DNA of 18,853 nt from Cyclobacteriaceae bacterium (GTDB lineage Bacteria > Bacteroidota > Bacteroidia > Cytophagales > Cyclobacteriaceae), in NCBI GenBank assembly GCA_029882675.1, contig JAOUKJ010000014.1, positions 1 through 18,853 on the forward strand, given 5' to 3'. The notes under the pieces were generated by a model. It was given only the letters and a program-made list of their open reading frames with translations. It did no database searches and was not told the origin of the DNA. A program made the translations under genes and the position numbers. This document shows, piece after piece, positions 7,082-14,422 of the stretch. How positions within the stretch are numbered: position 1 is the first letter of the stretch; each line of letters opens with the position of its first letter.

Positions 7082-9115
7082 TCAATGTCCGATCAATTCA
7101 AGGGCTGCCTTCACATTATCCACTGGCAATTTGCATGTTTTATCAAAACAGACATAGATAGTCGTTTTATTTTTTATCGCATGGCGGTTTTTCATCAACG
7201 GAAGATCACTTTGCGCTTTGGTTCCCATGATGACCTTGTTGGGAATGAAATATGCTGAAAGCGCTTTTCTGAAGGCCTCAGCCTCTTCACCCACAATAAC
7301 GACCTCGGCTGTTGGGCTGGTTTTGTAGCTGTATAAGGTTGCCCAGTTGGTTGTATGTGCAGGCTCTTTGGTGAGCAGGCCCTTCATACGGCCCAGCATA
7401 TTATCAGCCAGCTCAATATACCCTTTGCGGTCAAGCAAAGTGCCCAACCGTTGAAGATTGATTGCCATTTGAGAGTTTGACGCCGGTATAACATTATCAA
7501 ATAATTCCTTTTTACGCGCAATAAGGCTTTCAGCATCGTTGGCTGTGAAGAAAAACATCTGTTCTCTTTCATCAAGAAATTTTTCAATAACCAGCTCTGT
7601 CAGTTGATTGGCCCGATCAAGCCAGGGTTCATGAAATGTGCATTCATAAAGGGCTATGAATGCCTGAATGATGTATGCATAGTCTTCAAGATAACCGGGA
7701 ATACTTTTATGGCCATTTTTGTAGCTTCTGTATAATGTATTTCCTTCAATCATTTTATTGCTGATAAACCCGGCATTTTTGATCGCGATTTTAAGGAAAT
7801 ATTCATCGCCAAGGGCATTATAGGCATCAGTTAGCCCCTTGAGCGTAATGCCGTTCCATCCGGCCAGTATTTTCTCATCTACAGCAGGTTTTTTACGTGT
7901 GTTTCGGTTATTAAGCAGGGTGGCTTTGCTTTCAGCAAGTAGATCTATCCATTCCGTTGAGGAAAGTCCTTGCCTGTTTATGAAATCAGCATCCTTTTCA
8001 GTTTTGTGTAAAATATTGTTTCCATCTTCCCAGTTACCCTGTGGCAATACCCCGAAATATGCGGCTAAAGCCGCTGTATTTTCTTTGAGCAGGGTACTGA
8101 ATTCGTCATACCTCCATACATAAAATTTGCCTTCTATACCTTCACTGTCGGCATCAATGGCAGAGTAAAAACCCCCTTCATCGTTCATCATTTCTCTTTT
8201 CAGCCAGTGGGTGGTTTCGTAGATAATATCTTTATAGAGGGGGTTTTTAGTTATGGCGTAAGCTTCTGCGTACAGACTCAGCAGCTGCCCATTGTCATAG
8301 AGCATTTTCTCAAAATGTGGGGCAAACCACTTTTCATCCGTCGAATAACGGGCAAAGCCCCCTCCCAAATGATCGTAAATACCACCCATGGCCATTTTGT
8401 CCAGCGTATGAAGGGTGTGTTCCAGGGCTTCTTTGTGCTGGCTGTCCTGATAATAGCGCAGCGTGAATATCCAATTGGTAGGCATCGGAAACTTAGGGGC
8501 TCGTTTCAGACCGCCATATGTTCTGTCAAAAAGAGGAGAAAAAGCCTGGTAGACTGCATCGAGAATTTTTTGCGTGTATTGATTGTCCGATGGGGTCAAT
8601 CCGTATTTTTCCAGTTCACTGGCAGACACACTTGCCGTAAGCTGGCTGGCAGATTTTTCTATTTCATCCCTTTGTTCAGTATAGGCTCTGTGGATCGAAA
8701 GCAATAGGTTTTGCCAGGTTTTTTCGGGAAAATAGGTGCCCCCGTAGAAGGGCTTTTGGTCCGGAGTTAAAAATACGTTCAACGGCCAACCTCCGTTGAT
8801 CCCCATGGCGCTTACCGCCTCCATATATACCTGATCAATGTCTGGCCGTTCTTCACGATCCACTTTGATGTTTATAAAGTGCTCATTCATGATATTGGCA
8901 ATGCCTTCAGACTCAAACGATTCCTTTTCCATCACGTGACACCAATGGCATGCACTGTACCCAATACTTACCAGTATGGGCTTGTCCAGTTTTTTGGCTT
9001 TTTCTAAAGCTTCTTTCCCCCAGGGAAACCAGTCGACCGGATTATAGGCATGTTGGAGTAAATACGGGCTTGTCGCATTGATGAGTTGGTTGGGTTGGTG
9101 CTTTTGATTTTTCAT
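7082..9115 (-). CDS. Thioredoxin-domain protein of the DUF255/YyaL (SPATA20) family
   Basis: The 677-residue product begins with the family signature: NATSPYLLQHAYNPVDW near residues 13-29, then a thioredoxin-like fold with SACHWCHVM, whose C56 and C59 form a CxxC pair, and VDREERPDIDQVYM near 85-98. GGWPLNVFLTPD (about 108-119) and GGTYFP follow. The long remainder contains repeated helical motifs typical of an alpha/alpha-barrel, the six-hairpin-glycosidase-like fold (e.g. HFEKMLYDNGQLL and ILAGWNG). The biochemical role of this widespread family is not settled. No signal peptide is visible, so it is probably cytoplasmic. The ATG overlaps the stop of the GSCFA gene by four bases (ATGA), and priA follows 20 bases downstream, giving one transcription unit. 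Confidence 0.9.
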   Translation of the reverse strand: MKNQKHQPNQLINATSPYLLQHAYNPVDWFPWGKEALEKAKKLDKPILVSIGYSACHWCHVMEKESFESEGIANIMNEHFINIKVDREERPDIDQVYMEAVSAMGINGGWPLNVFLTPDQKPFYGGTYFPEKTWQNLLLSIHRAYTEQRDEIEKSASQLTASVSASELEKYGLTPSDNQYTQKILDAVYQAFSPLFDRTYGGLKRAPKFPMPTNWIFTLRYYQDSQHKEALEHTLHTLDKMAMGGIYDHLGGGFARYSTDEKWFAPHFEKMLYDNGQLLSLYAEAYAITKNPLYKDIIYETTHWLKREMMNDEGGFYSAIDADSEGIEGKFYVWRYDEFSTLLKENTAALAAYFGVLPQGNWEDGNNILHKTEKDADFINRQGLSSTEWIDLLAESKATLLNNRNTRKKPAVDEKILAGWNGITLKGLTDAYNALGDEYFLKIAIKNAGFISNKMIEGNTLYRSYKNGHKSIPGYLEDYAYIIQAFIALYECTFHEPWLDRANQLTELVIEKFLDEREQMFFFTANDAESLIARKKELFDNVIPASNSQMAINLQRLGTLLDRKGYIELADNMLGRMKGLLTKEPAHTTNWATLYSYKTSPTAEVVIVGEEAEAFRKALSAYFIPNKVIMGTKAQSDLPLMKNRHAIKNKTTIYVCFDKTCKLPVDNVKAALELIGH

Positions 9116-10104
9116 AAGTAGAAGGTGTTTATTCGCTCATTCCACTGAGTGAGTTCGTCTTGCAGATCTAACGGGCCATTTAATTGATTTATTTTTTCCA
9201 GTGTATTGAGTAAAAACTTATGGTATGTTTCGCTCTTTGGATTAAAAGGACGGTGGGCTATGGATTTTTGGAGGCCTTCCCATTCTTTTAATAACTGCCG
9301 GGTATCCCGGGAAAAATATGCCTGCGCGAAGGATTCCCAAATATAGTCTACGGCTTCTTCTGATGGATGTATAAAATCTCTTTTGTAAAAGCGATAGTCG
9401 CGCAAATCGTCCAACATAATTTCATAGGAGGGGAAGTAAGTTACGTTAGAAAAGGCCTTTGTTATTTTGTCACAAGCCAGTCGTAATATTGATTTACTAA
9501 TCGTATTGCCTTCCAGGCCATCTTTTAAATGCCGTACCGGACTTACGGTAAGAATCAGCTTTATATGTGGATTTGCTGCCAATAATTCCCGGTGCATTGC
9601 GTGAAAACTATCGGTGATTTCATCGACACTCATCAGCTCCCTGGTGAAATTTTTCATAGGGATTTTATGACAATTAGCAACGATGTCGCCGGTGTTTATC
9701 TCTTTAAATGCCCAGGCAGTACCTAAAGTGATAACAAGCCATTTGGTATCTGACAGTTTATTATGGGCTGTATCGATGGCCTGTTCAATCTGTTTTTGGA
9801 CGGTTTCCCGTGCGACATTATTAAAAGAAGAGTGAAAGTGCAGATTACAGTAAAGGCCCTGGGACAGCGCGTAGCTGTTTTCCGGTGGGTAACTGCAGGA
9901 AATGCACCTGTGGATATGCCTGAATATGGATAGCGGATTGTAGGTAGTCCCGAAGGGATTGGCGGTTACTTTAAATTTATTTTCTTTAAGCTTTTGTCCT
10001 ACGGTATCCGAAAAACAGGAACCGATGGTCAGTATGGGATCCGGATGATTGAGTTTGACAGGATGGGGAAGTAACTCAATTTCTGTTCTGAAAGAGTTTG
10101 ACAT
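9112..10104 (-). CDS. GSCFA-domain protein (SGNH-hydrolase-like)
   Basis: The 330-residue product carries the motif that names the family, GSCFSD at residues 28-33, then NPFGTTYNPLSI near 49-60, ITLGTAWAF near 125-133, LTVSPVRHLKDG near 185-196 and DFIHPS at 243-248. The arrangement (Ser near the N-terminus, Asp-x-x-His near the C-terminus) matches SGNH/GDSL-type esterases, so an acyl- or acetyl-ester hydrolase is plausible. No substrate is known to me, and hydrolysis is inference. No signal peptide is visible. An in-frame TTG at 10110 exists, but ATG 10104 is preferred because the TTG lies in the -7 element. The gene is first in the operon with the DUF255 protein and priA, overlapping the DUF255 gene by four bases. 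Confidence 0.88.
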   Translation of the reverse strand: MSNSFRTEIELLPHPVKLNHPDPILTIGSCFSDTVGQKLKENKFKVTANPFGTTYNPLSIFRHIHRCISCSYPPENSYALSQGLYCNLHFHSSFNNVARETVQKQIEQAIDTAHNKLSDTKWLVITLGTAWAFKEINTGDIVANCHKIPMKNFTRELMSVDEITDSFHAMHRELLAANPHIKLILTVSPVRHLKDGLEGNTISKSILRLACDKITKAFSNVTYFPSYEIMLDDLRDYRFYKRDFIHPSEEAVDYIWESFAQAYFSRDTRQLLKEWEGLQKSIAHRPFNPKSETYHKFLLNTLEKINQLNGPLDLQDELTQWNERINTFYL

Positions 10105-10107
10105 AAA

Positions 10108-10115
10108 CAAAGGTA
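10108..10115 (-). promoter_or_regulatory. Candidate promoter of the GSCFA-DUF255-priA operon, TACCTTTG
   Basis: TACCTTTG on the minus strand is an exact TAnnTTTG match, identical to the rpsF -7 element, and lies in the short gap after the rplI terminator. It ends only three bases before the ATG at 10104. If used at the normal distance, the transcript would be leaderless or nearly so. There is no TTG at the expected -33 position; the upstream sequence is the T-run of the terminator. Confidence 0.4.
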
Positions 10116-10128
10116 TAAAGGAAAGTCC

Positions 10129-10159
10129 AAAAAAAAAGCTGTCCGAAGACAGCTTTTTT
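10129..10159 (-). terminator. Intrinsic terminator of rpsF-rpsR-rplI with UUCG tetraloop
   Basis: Read on the minus strand, AAAAAGCTGTC pairs with GACAGCTTTTT around TTCG closed by C-G, the very stable cUUCGg tetraloop. The 12-bp stem occupies 10132-10143 and 10148-10159, and the run of T's continues to 10129. It lies 21 bases after the rplI stop. The opposite strand also has a T-run, but no plus-strand gene needs it here. Confidence 0.92.
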
Positions 10160-10179
10160 AATTTTGTTTGTTTTAAGGT

Positions 10180-10623
10180 TTATTCAGCAACCACTTTCAG
10201 TTTGATGGTATGCTTTACTTCCTTGTGCAGATCCAGTTTAACTTCGTATTCTCCGATGTCCTTGATCTGAGTGGGGAAGATTACCTTGCGGCGGTCTATT
10301 TCAAAGCCTTTGGCATTTAATCCGTCAACAACCTGTACAGGTGTTATTGAACCAAAAATCTTTCCACTTTCACCAGCCTTTGTTCCAATTTGGATGACAA
10401 GATCGCCAATTTTTTCAGCAATTTCTTCTGCATCTTTTTTGAGCTTTTCAGCCTTATGCGAAGCCTGTCTTATATTTTCATCAATTTTCTTTCGGTTGGA
10501 TTTATTGGCGATTATAGCCATGCCCTGAGGTATCAGGAAATTCCTTCCGTAACCGGGTTTAACGGCAACTGTATCGTTTTTATAACCCAGCCCTTGTATG
10601 TCGTTCGTTAATATTACTTCCAT
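10180..10623 (-). CDS. rplI: 50S ribosomal protein bL9
   Basis: The 147-residue product is full length for bL9, a 23S rRNA-binding protein of the large subunit near the L1 stalk that helps maintain frame and fidelity. The N-terminal rRNA-binding domain shows MEVILTNDIQGLGYKND and then VKPGYGRNFLIPQGMAI (residues 22-38), the family signature. A long charged helix (about 42-75) connects to the C-terminal domain, which carries KIFGSITPVQV (about 88-98) and a beta-rich end. The start is ATG. It is the third gene of the operon, 12 bases after rpsR, and is followed by a strong terminator. Confidence 0.98.
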   Translation of the reverse strand: MEVILTNDIQGLGYKNDTVAVKPGYGRNFLIPQGMAIIANKSNRKKIDENIRQASHKAEKLKKDAEEIAEKIGDLVIQIGTKAGESGKIFGSITPVQVVDGLNAKGFEIDRRKVIFPTQIKDIGEYEVKLDLHKEVKHTIKLKVVAE

Positions 10624-10635
10624 TGTTGCGTTAGG

Positions 10636-10887
10636 TTATTTTAATGAATCAGCCACGTAGGGGAGCAAACCGATATGTCTGGCCCGCTTGATAGCCTGTG
10701 CTACTTTCTTTTGATATTTGATACTTGTTCCCGTAAGTCTGCGGGGGAGTATCTTGCCCTGGTCATTGACGAATTTCAATAAAAAATCCGGGTCTTTGTA
10801 ATCAATATACTTGATGCCGTTTTTCTTAAAACGACAATATTTGGCCCTTGGCTTATCCCTGTTGATGGGTTCGTTTACTAATGTCAT
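10636..10887 (-). CDS. rpsR: 30S ribosomal protein bS18
   Basis: The 83-residue product is a typical bS18, which binds 16S rRNA in the platform as a heterodimer with bS6. The core runs KYCRFKKNGIKYIDYKD (about 16-32), then ILPRRLTGTSIKYQKKV (about 46-62) and QAIKRARHIGLLPY, all diagnostic for the family. Only one cysteine is present, so there is no zinc-ribbon form. The ATG overlaps the rpsF stop by four bases (ATGA). No ssb or priB gene lies between rpsF and rpsR, unlike the arrangements known in Bacillus and E. coli. Confidence 0.98.
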   Translation of the reverse strand: MTLVNEPINRDKPRAKYCRFKKNGIKYIDYKDPDFLLKFVNDQGKILPRRLTGTSIKYQKKVAQAIKRARHIGLLPYVADSLK

Positions 10888-11249
10888 GATTTTACCGTTT
10901 CCTCCTTAACCTTTTTCTTTTTAAATGCGCCGTTTCTTCTTCTTTCGTTGTAAATAAGCGCATGCTTGTCTAATGTTGTGGTGAGAAACCGCAACACAGC
11001 TTCTTCCCTTCTAAACTCTGTTTCCAGGGTACGGATCAATTGAGTGTCTGCCTTGAATTCAACCAGGTTATAAAAGCCGGTAGATTTGTGCTGAATAGGA
11101 TAAGCAAGCTTTTTCAAGCCCCACATTTCCTCGTTAATGATTTCAGCGCCACCTTCTTTCAATAAATCAGTGAATCGCTTGACAGTATCCTTCATCTGGT
11201 CCTCAGATAAAACGGGAGTTAAAATGAATACCGTCTCGTAATTGTTCAT
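10884..11249 (-). CDS. rpsF: 30S ribosomal protein bS6
   Basis: The 121-residue product is bS6, the partner of bS18 on the small-subunit platform. It starts MNNYETVFILTP, the usual beta-1 strand, followed by a helix (LSEDQMKDTVKRFTDLL), then EEMWGLKKLAYPIQHKSTGFY (about 41-61) and LETEFRREEAVLRFLTT (about 76-92). The lysine-rich C-terminal tail (about 103-121) is typical of Bacteroidota bS6. The ATG start follows a near-consensus promoter with a leader of about 20 bases. It is the first gene of the rpsF-rpsR-rplI operon. Confidence 0.98.
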   Translation of the reverse strand: MNNYETVFILTPVLSEDQMKDTVKRFTDLLKEGGAEIINEEMWGLKKLAYPIQHKSTGFYNLVEFKADTQLIRTLETEFRREEAVLRFLTTTLDKHALIYNERRRNGAFKKKKVKEETVKS

Positions 11250-11275
11250 AAATTCTATGTTTTAAAAATGAACCG

Positions 11276-11305
11276 CAAAGGTAGATATATTATCCTTAAA
11301 AACAA
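11276..11305 (-). promoter_or_regulatory. rpsF operon promoter, TTG-N19-TACCTTTG
   Basis: On the minus strand TTG (11303-11305) and TACCTTTG (11276-11283) are separated by exactly 19 bases, matching the Bacteroidota sigma-A pattern of a -33 TTG and a -7 TAnnTTTG. The predicted transcript starts near 11270, leaving about 20 bases before the rpsF ATG. It is the most complete promoter in the window. It also leaves no room for a folded S6:S18-binding leader upstream of the gene. Confidence 0.7.
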
Positions 11306-11320
11306 GGCATGATTAAGGGA

Positions 11321-12262
11321 TTATTTCACGACAAATTCACTTTTTCCCATGAGATAATCATCGGTGTAGATTTCAATGCTGTAGTTGCCATTTTCATAGA
11401 GTGACTCCTTGTCGTATAGAAATGTGAGTTGCTGTTGCGTTCGGTCATATAGAATTTCCTGATTTGCGGTGTAAAATTCTTCTTTTCCCTGGTACATGAA
11501 AGTCCCGGAGCCTTTGTTTACATCAAAAATCACATTGTCTTGCGGATCGAGCACGCGTATCATTATATTTTTGCCTTCAATGGGTGCTACCTTGTTTTCT
11601 GCAACATTGAAAATGATCTTAAGCTGATTGAGTTGCCTGGCTCTGAAAGGGGTGGTCCTTTCACGCCCACGACTGCCTATAGCCCATATTTCAATGTCTT
11701 CAACCTTTAATTGGCCAGCTTCTTCCACCTTGCTCTCAAGTTCCGTTTTCGATTCATTGAGTTCGGTAATGGTTCTGTTTAACTGGTTCCTCTCGGTTTT
11801 CAAATCAGTATTCTCCGAGTAAAGTACTTCGTTGAGTTTTTCCAGTTCTTCAATTTCCTTGTCTTTCGCGAGTAAAAGTTCTTCATAGCCCTCCACTTTG
11901 GCCCTGAGTTGGTTTATCGTTGATCGGTTTTGAGTACGGGTTCTGTTGAGTTCTTCTTCAATTTCTTTTTTGGTCAATTCCAGTTCACTAATATCTCCAC
12001 CCAGACTTTCTATTTCCAATATCTTCTCATCAAGTTCGATGCGTATTTCATTGAGTCGTTGTATTGTGGAAGCCAGTTCTTTTTGTTCTGCCTCGTTTTG
12101 CTCCATCAACTCTACCTTTTTTTGGGCGTCCAAAAATATTTTAACTGACTGCACTACAACTACAATCGTAAGCAGTGCGATGATTATTGCAATTTTATTG
12201 TTTTTCTTCGCTGGTTTGACTTTCGGTTTTACCGGCTCGACGATCTTTACTTCCTGGGTCAT
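11321..12262 (-). CDS. Single-pass membrane protein with long coiled coil, unknown function
   Basis: The 313-residue product has a short Pro/Lys-rich cytoplasmic N-terminus (about 1-22), one transmembrane helix (about 23-43), a heptad-patterned coiled coil rich in Glu, Leu and Lys (about 46-180), and a C-terminal domain (about 183-313) that looks beta-rich (WAIGSRGRERTT, then alternating hydrophobic strands ending in SEFVVK). With Lys residues just before the helix, the coiled coil and C-terminal domain should face the periplasm. Such proteins are often mislabelled as SMC-like because of the coiled coil; there is no ATPase motif. I do not recognise a named family. A scaffold or cell-envelope role is inference. 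It is likely its own transcription unit, as the rpsF promoter lies downstream of it. Confidence 0.75.
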   Translation of the reverse strand: MTQEVKIVEPVKPKVKPAKKNNKIAIIIALLTIVVVVQSVKIFLDAQKKVELMEQNEAEQKELASTIQRLNEIRIELDEKILEIESLGGDISELELTKKEIEEELNRTRTQNRSTINQLRAKVEGYEELLLAKDKEIEELEKLNEVLYSENTDLKTERNQLNRTITELNESKTELESKVEEAGQLKVEDIEIWAIGSRGRERTTPFRARQLNQLKIIFNVAENKVAPIEGKNIMIRVLDPQDNVIFDVNKGSGTFMYQGKEEFYTANQEILYDRTQQQLTFLYDKESLYENGNYSIEIYTDDYLMGKSEFVVK

Positions 12263-12386
12263 AAAATAAAGTGGTTATTCAAAACGTAAAATTATAGTAT
12301 AATTTGGATTGATAGTAGTTATGTGCTTATAATTTGCAATAGAACTCTTGTAGTTACTTATGAAGGGGTTAAATTGCCGGGATGAA

Positions 12387-12394
12387 TACCTTTG
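12387..12394 (+). promoter_or_regulatory. Candidate -7 element TACCTTTG for the TPMT-type methyltransferase
   Basis: TACCTTTG on the plus strand matches TAnnTTTG and ends 43 bases before the methyltransferase ATG at 12438. There is no TTG at -33 with normal spacing. The intergenic region (12263-12437) must hold divergent promoters for this gene and the coiled-coil gene; I found no good match for the latter. Confidence 0.4.
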
Positions 12395-12437
12395 AAACTG
12401 TTTCATATATATAATATTACTCAATCGGATATTGCGA

Positions 12438-13028
12438 ATGGATGACTTTCTCACAGAAAAGTTTTGGACAGAAAAATATAAAACAAACAATACAGGATGG
12501 GATATAGGTGCTGTTTCCAGCCCATTAAAAGCATATATAGATCAGCTAACTGATAAGAATAAGCAAATTCTTTTACCGGGTGCAGGTAATGCCTATGAAG
12601 CTGAATACCTTTTCAGGACGCATTTTAAGAATGTAAGTGTGCTCGATTTATCTCCTGAACCATTGCGTGAACTAAAGACTCGAATTCCCGAATTTCCTGA
12701 GAAAAACCTACACCAAACTGATTTTTTTGAATTTCATGGACAGTTTGACCTGATACTGGAACAGACATTCTTTTGTGCCATACATCCCTCCAGACGACAG
12801 GAGTATGCCAATAAGATGCATAAACTGCTACGTCCAGGAGGCAGATTGGTGGGCGTTTTGTTTGATGATAAACTCAATGAAGACCATCCGCCCTTTGGCG
12901 GGAATAAGGAGGAGTATCTTGGGTATTTTGATGAAAGATTTGAGAAATGCTGTTTTGAAAGATGCTACAACTCTATTCCGGAACGAGCCGGTCGGGAGCT
13001 CTTTATTAACCTGAGAACCAAAAAATGA
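12438..13028 (+). CDS. Class I SAM methyltransferase, TPMT (thiopurine methyltransferase) family
   Basis: The 196-residue product matches the TPMT fold. FWTEKY near residues 9-14 and TGWDIG at 19-24 form the N-terminal cap. LLPGAGNAYE (45-54) is the SAM-binding glycine loop, and VLDLSPEPL (68-76) holds the acidic residue for the SAM ribose. DFFEF (95-99), then FDLILEQTFFCAIHPSRRQEY (103-123) and LLRPGGRL (130-137) follow, and PPFGGNKEEY (151-160) closes the active site. Members methylate sulfur, selenium or halide acceptors; the bacterial substrate is usually unknown and cannot be told here. I start at ATG 12438 rather than the in-frame TTG six bases earlier. It stands alone between divergent and convergent neighbours. 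Confidence 0.88.
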   Translation: MDDFLTEKFWTEKYKTNNTGWDIGAVSSPLKAYIDQLTDKNKQILLPGAGNAYEAEYLFRTHFKNVSVLDLSPEPLRELKTRIPEFPEKNLHQTDFFEFHGQFDLILEQTFFCAIHPSRRQEYANKMHKLLRPGGRLVGVLFDDKLNEDHPPFGGNKEEYLGYFDERFEKCCFERCYNSIPERAGRELFINLRTKK

Positions 13029-13173
13029 GTATGTCCCCTTGCCGTACATGAAATGCAAACATCTTTCCGCTGTATTGTCTGTAGCCCGATGATCCATATT
13101 GTTCAAGCGCTTTTTACCAGCCGAAAAATACCTTGTATTACCAAATAATCGTCCATCAAGAATGGTCAAATCG

Positions 13174-13941
13174 CTAATAACTTAGTATGTAATCGTGCTT
13201 ATTCAGGGAAGAATTGAAGAATATTATCCCCATAAAATAGAGGTCTATACTCAGGGTAACTTCCGGGCTTGCTTTTATTTTATTCCAGGCGCGTTCCATT
13301 TCCGATGACCAATGGATATCGTCGAAAACGAACACCGAGTCATCATGCGATCGTTTCAGGCAGTCGGTATAATATTCCAGGGTGGGTTCATAGCGATGGT
13401 CGGCATCGAAATAGACGAAGTCAATTTTTGGAATATTGCCCAGGTGGTCTTTTAGGGTTTTTTGCAGGGAGCCCCGTACCACGCATATATTCTCCGCTGA
13501 TAAATCACGAAAATGTTTTTCGGCATAACCGGCAATTTGATCACTGCCCTCAAAAGTAACAACGGAGACGCCGGGTACTGATGCCAGGTATAGGGTATTC
13601 AGGCCCAGCGAGGTGCCGAGTTCAATGATGCTTTGTGCTTTTGTGTATTTTATTATTTCCCGAAGTAAAAGGGATCTGTTAAAGGGGGTGCTGCTCACGC
13701 GAGCCAGTTTTTTGATGATTCGTTTCGGTGGTCTGTTTTTACCGGCTCCAAAGTCTGTCACCTCAATTTCAGTCGAATCGTTCAGGAGGCTTGCCCTGAG
13801 GACTTCTATCGCTTGGGAAGGGGATGCTTTTTTGCTTTTCCTGATGACTTTGGTGTAGAAATCATAGACAAAGGGAGCATGGAGTGAGTGTTCATTGACG
13901 CAATACAGAAAATACCTGAGATAAGCGATTAAGCGGCTCAA
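13174..13941 (-). CDS. Class I SAM-dependent methyltransferase
   Basis: The 255-residue product has an N-terminal helical region (HSLHAPFVYDFYTKV, about 18-32) common in Bacteroidota members, followed by a Rossmann fold. ELGTSLGLNT (107-116) is the SAM glycine loop, FEGSD near 130-134 carries the ribose-binding acidic residue, VYFDADHRYE (176-185) resembles the metal-binding motif of O-methyltransferases, and VFDDIHWS (205-212) follows. An O-methyltransferase-like activity is plausible but the acceptor is unknown. The frame has no ATG near its start. It opens with TTG at 13941, two bases after the apaG stop, and the in-frame stop is only four codons upstream of that TTG, so coupled translation from a TTG is the best reading. 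Confidence 0.82.
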   Translation of the reverse strand: MSRLIAYLRYFLYCVNEHSLHAPFVYDFYTKVIRKSKKASPSQAIEVLRASLLNDSTEIEVTDFGAGKNRPPKRIIKKLARVSSTPFNRSLLLREIIKYTKAQSIIELGTSLGLNTLYLASVPGVSVVTFEGSDQIAGYAEKHFRDLSAENICVVRGSLQKTLKDHLGNIPKIDFVYFDADHRYEPTLEYYTDCLKRSHDDSVFVFDDIHWSSEMERAWNKIKASPEVTLSIDLYFMGIIFFNSSLNKHDYILSY

Positions 13942-13943
13942 TA

Positions 13944-14330
13944 TTAATTGAGTTTAAAAGGGGCCACCATACTGAATACAGGGATTTTGACACTGAATTT
14001 TTGTCCATCCATGAGTTTTTCCATGGTATAAAAACCATGCATTTTTCCAAACCCCGACTTTAAGGTGCAACCTGAAACATAATGGTGCGATTGTCCGGGT
14101 TCTAACACGGGTTGTTGGCCTACCACTCCTTCTCCTTCAACGACCTGTTTATTGTAGGTGATATCATGGATGTCCCAGTGTCTGCTGATCAGCTTGATGG
14201 TATGGTTGCTCTCATTTTCAATAATGATCTTGTAGGTAAAAACAAAATGGCGCTGTACCGGGCTGGAGTACCCCGGTTGGTATTCAGTTTTTACACTTAC
14301 TTTTATACCGTTTGTTATTTCAGTAACCAC
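13944..14330 (-). CDS. apaG: ApaG/DUF525 domain protein (Co2+/Mg2+ efflux protein ApaG)
   Basis: The 128-residue product is a full-length ApaG domain, a fibronectin-III-like beta sandwich. Characteristic segments are FTYKIIIENES (31-41), ISRHWDIHD (49-57), GEGVVGQQPVLEPG (66-79), YVSGCTL (84-90) and MHGFYTME (97-104). ApaG was named from the E. coli apaGH locus; mutants affect cobalt resistance, but the molecular role is not established. The start is GTG at 14330, followed by GTT ACT GAA. It is divergent from ung across about 90 bases and probably co-transcribed with the methyltransferase that follows. Confidence 0.95.
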   Translation of the reverse strand: MVTEITNGIKVSVKTEYQPGYSSPVQRHFVFTYKIIIENESNHTIKLISRHWDIHDITYNKQVVEGEGVVGQQPVLEPGQSHHYVSGCTLKSGFGKMHGFYTMEKLMDGQKFSVKIPVFSMVAPFKLN

Positions 14331-14404
14331 CTTTTTTGCGTTTCTTTACACTTATTCATTAACAAGGGATAAATGTAGAAAGTTTATTTTGATTGTAAAT
14401 ATAA

Positions 14405-14412
14405 CAAAGATA
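14405..14412 (-). promoter_or_regulatory. Candidate -7 element TATCTTTG for apaG
   Basis: TATCTTTG on the minus strand matches TAnnTTTG in the apaG-ung divergent gap. Transcription would start near 14399, giving a leader of about 70 bases before apaG. There is no TTG at -33. The nearby plus-strand TATTTTG is one base short of the consensus as a promoter for ung. Confidence 0.3.
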
Positions 14413-14422
14413 ATTAATTGTG

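Noticed and set aside
8207..8707. Plus-strand frame of 166 codons inside the DUF255 gene
   Set aside because: It is antisense to a well-conserved coding region and has no recognisable domain.
12275..12490. Minus-strand 71-codon frame upstream of the coiled-coil gene
   Set aside because: Low-complexity Ser/Asn/Ile/Tyr composition typical of AT-rich intergenic DNA, and it overlaps the start of the TPMT-type gene antisense.
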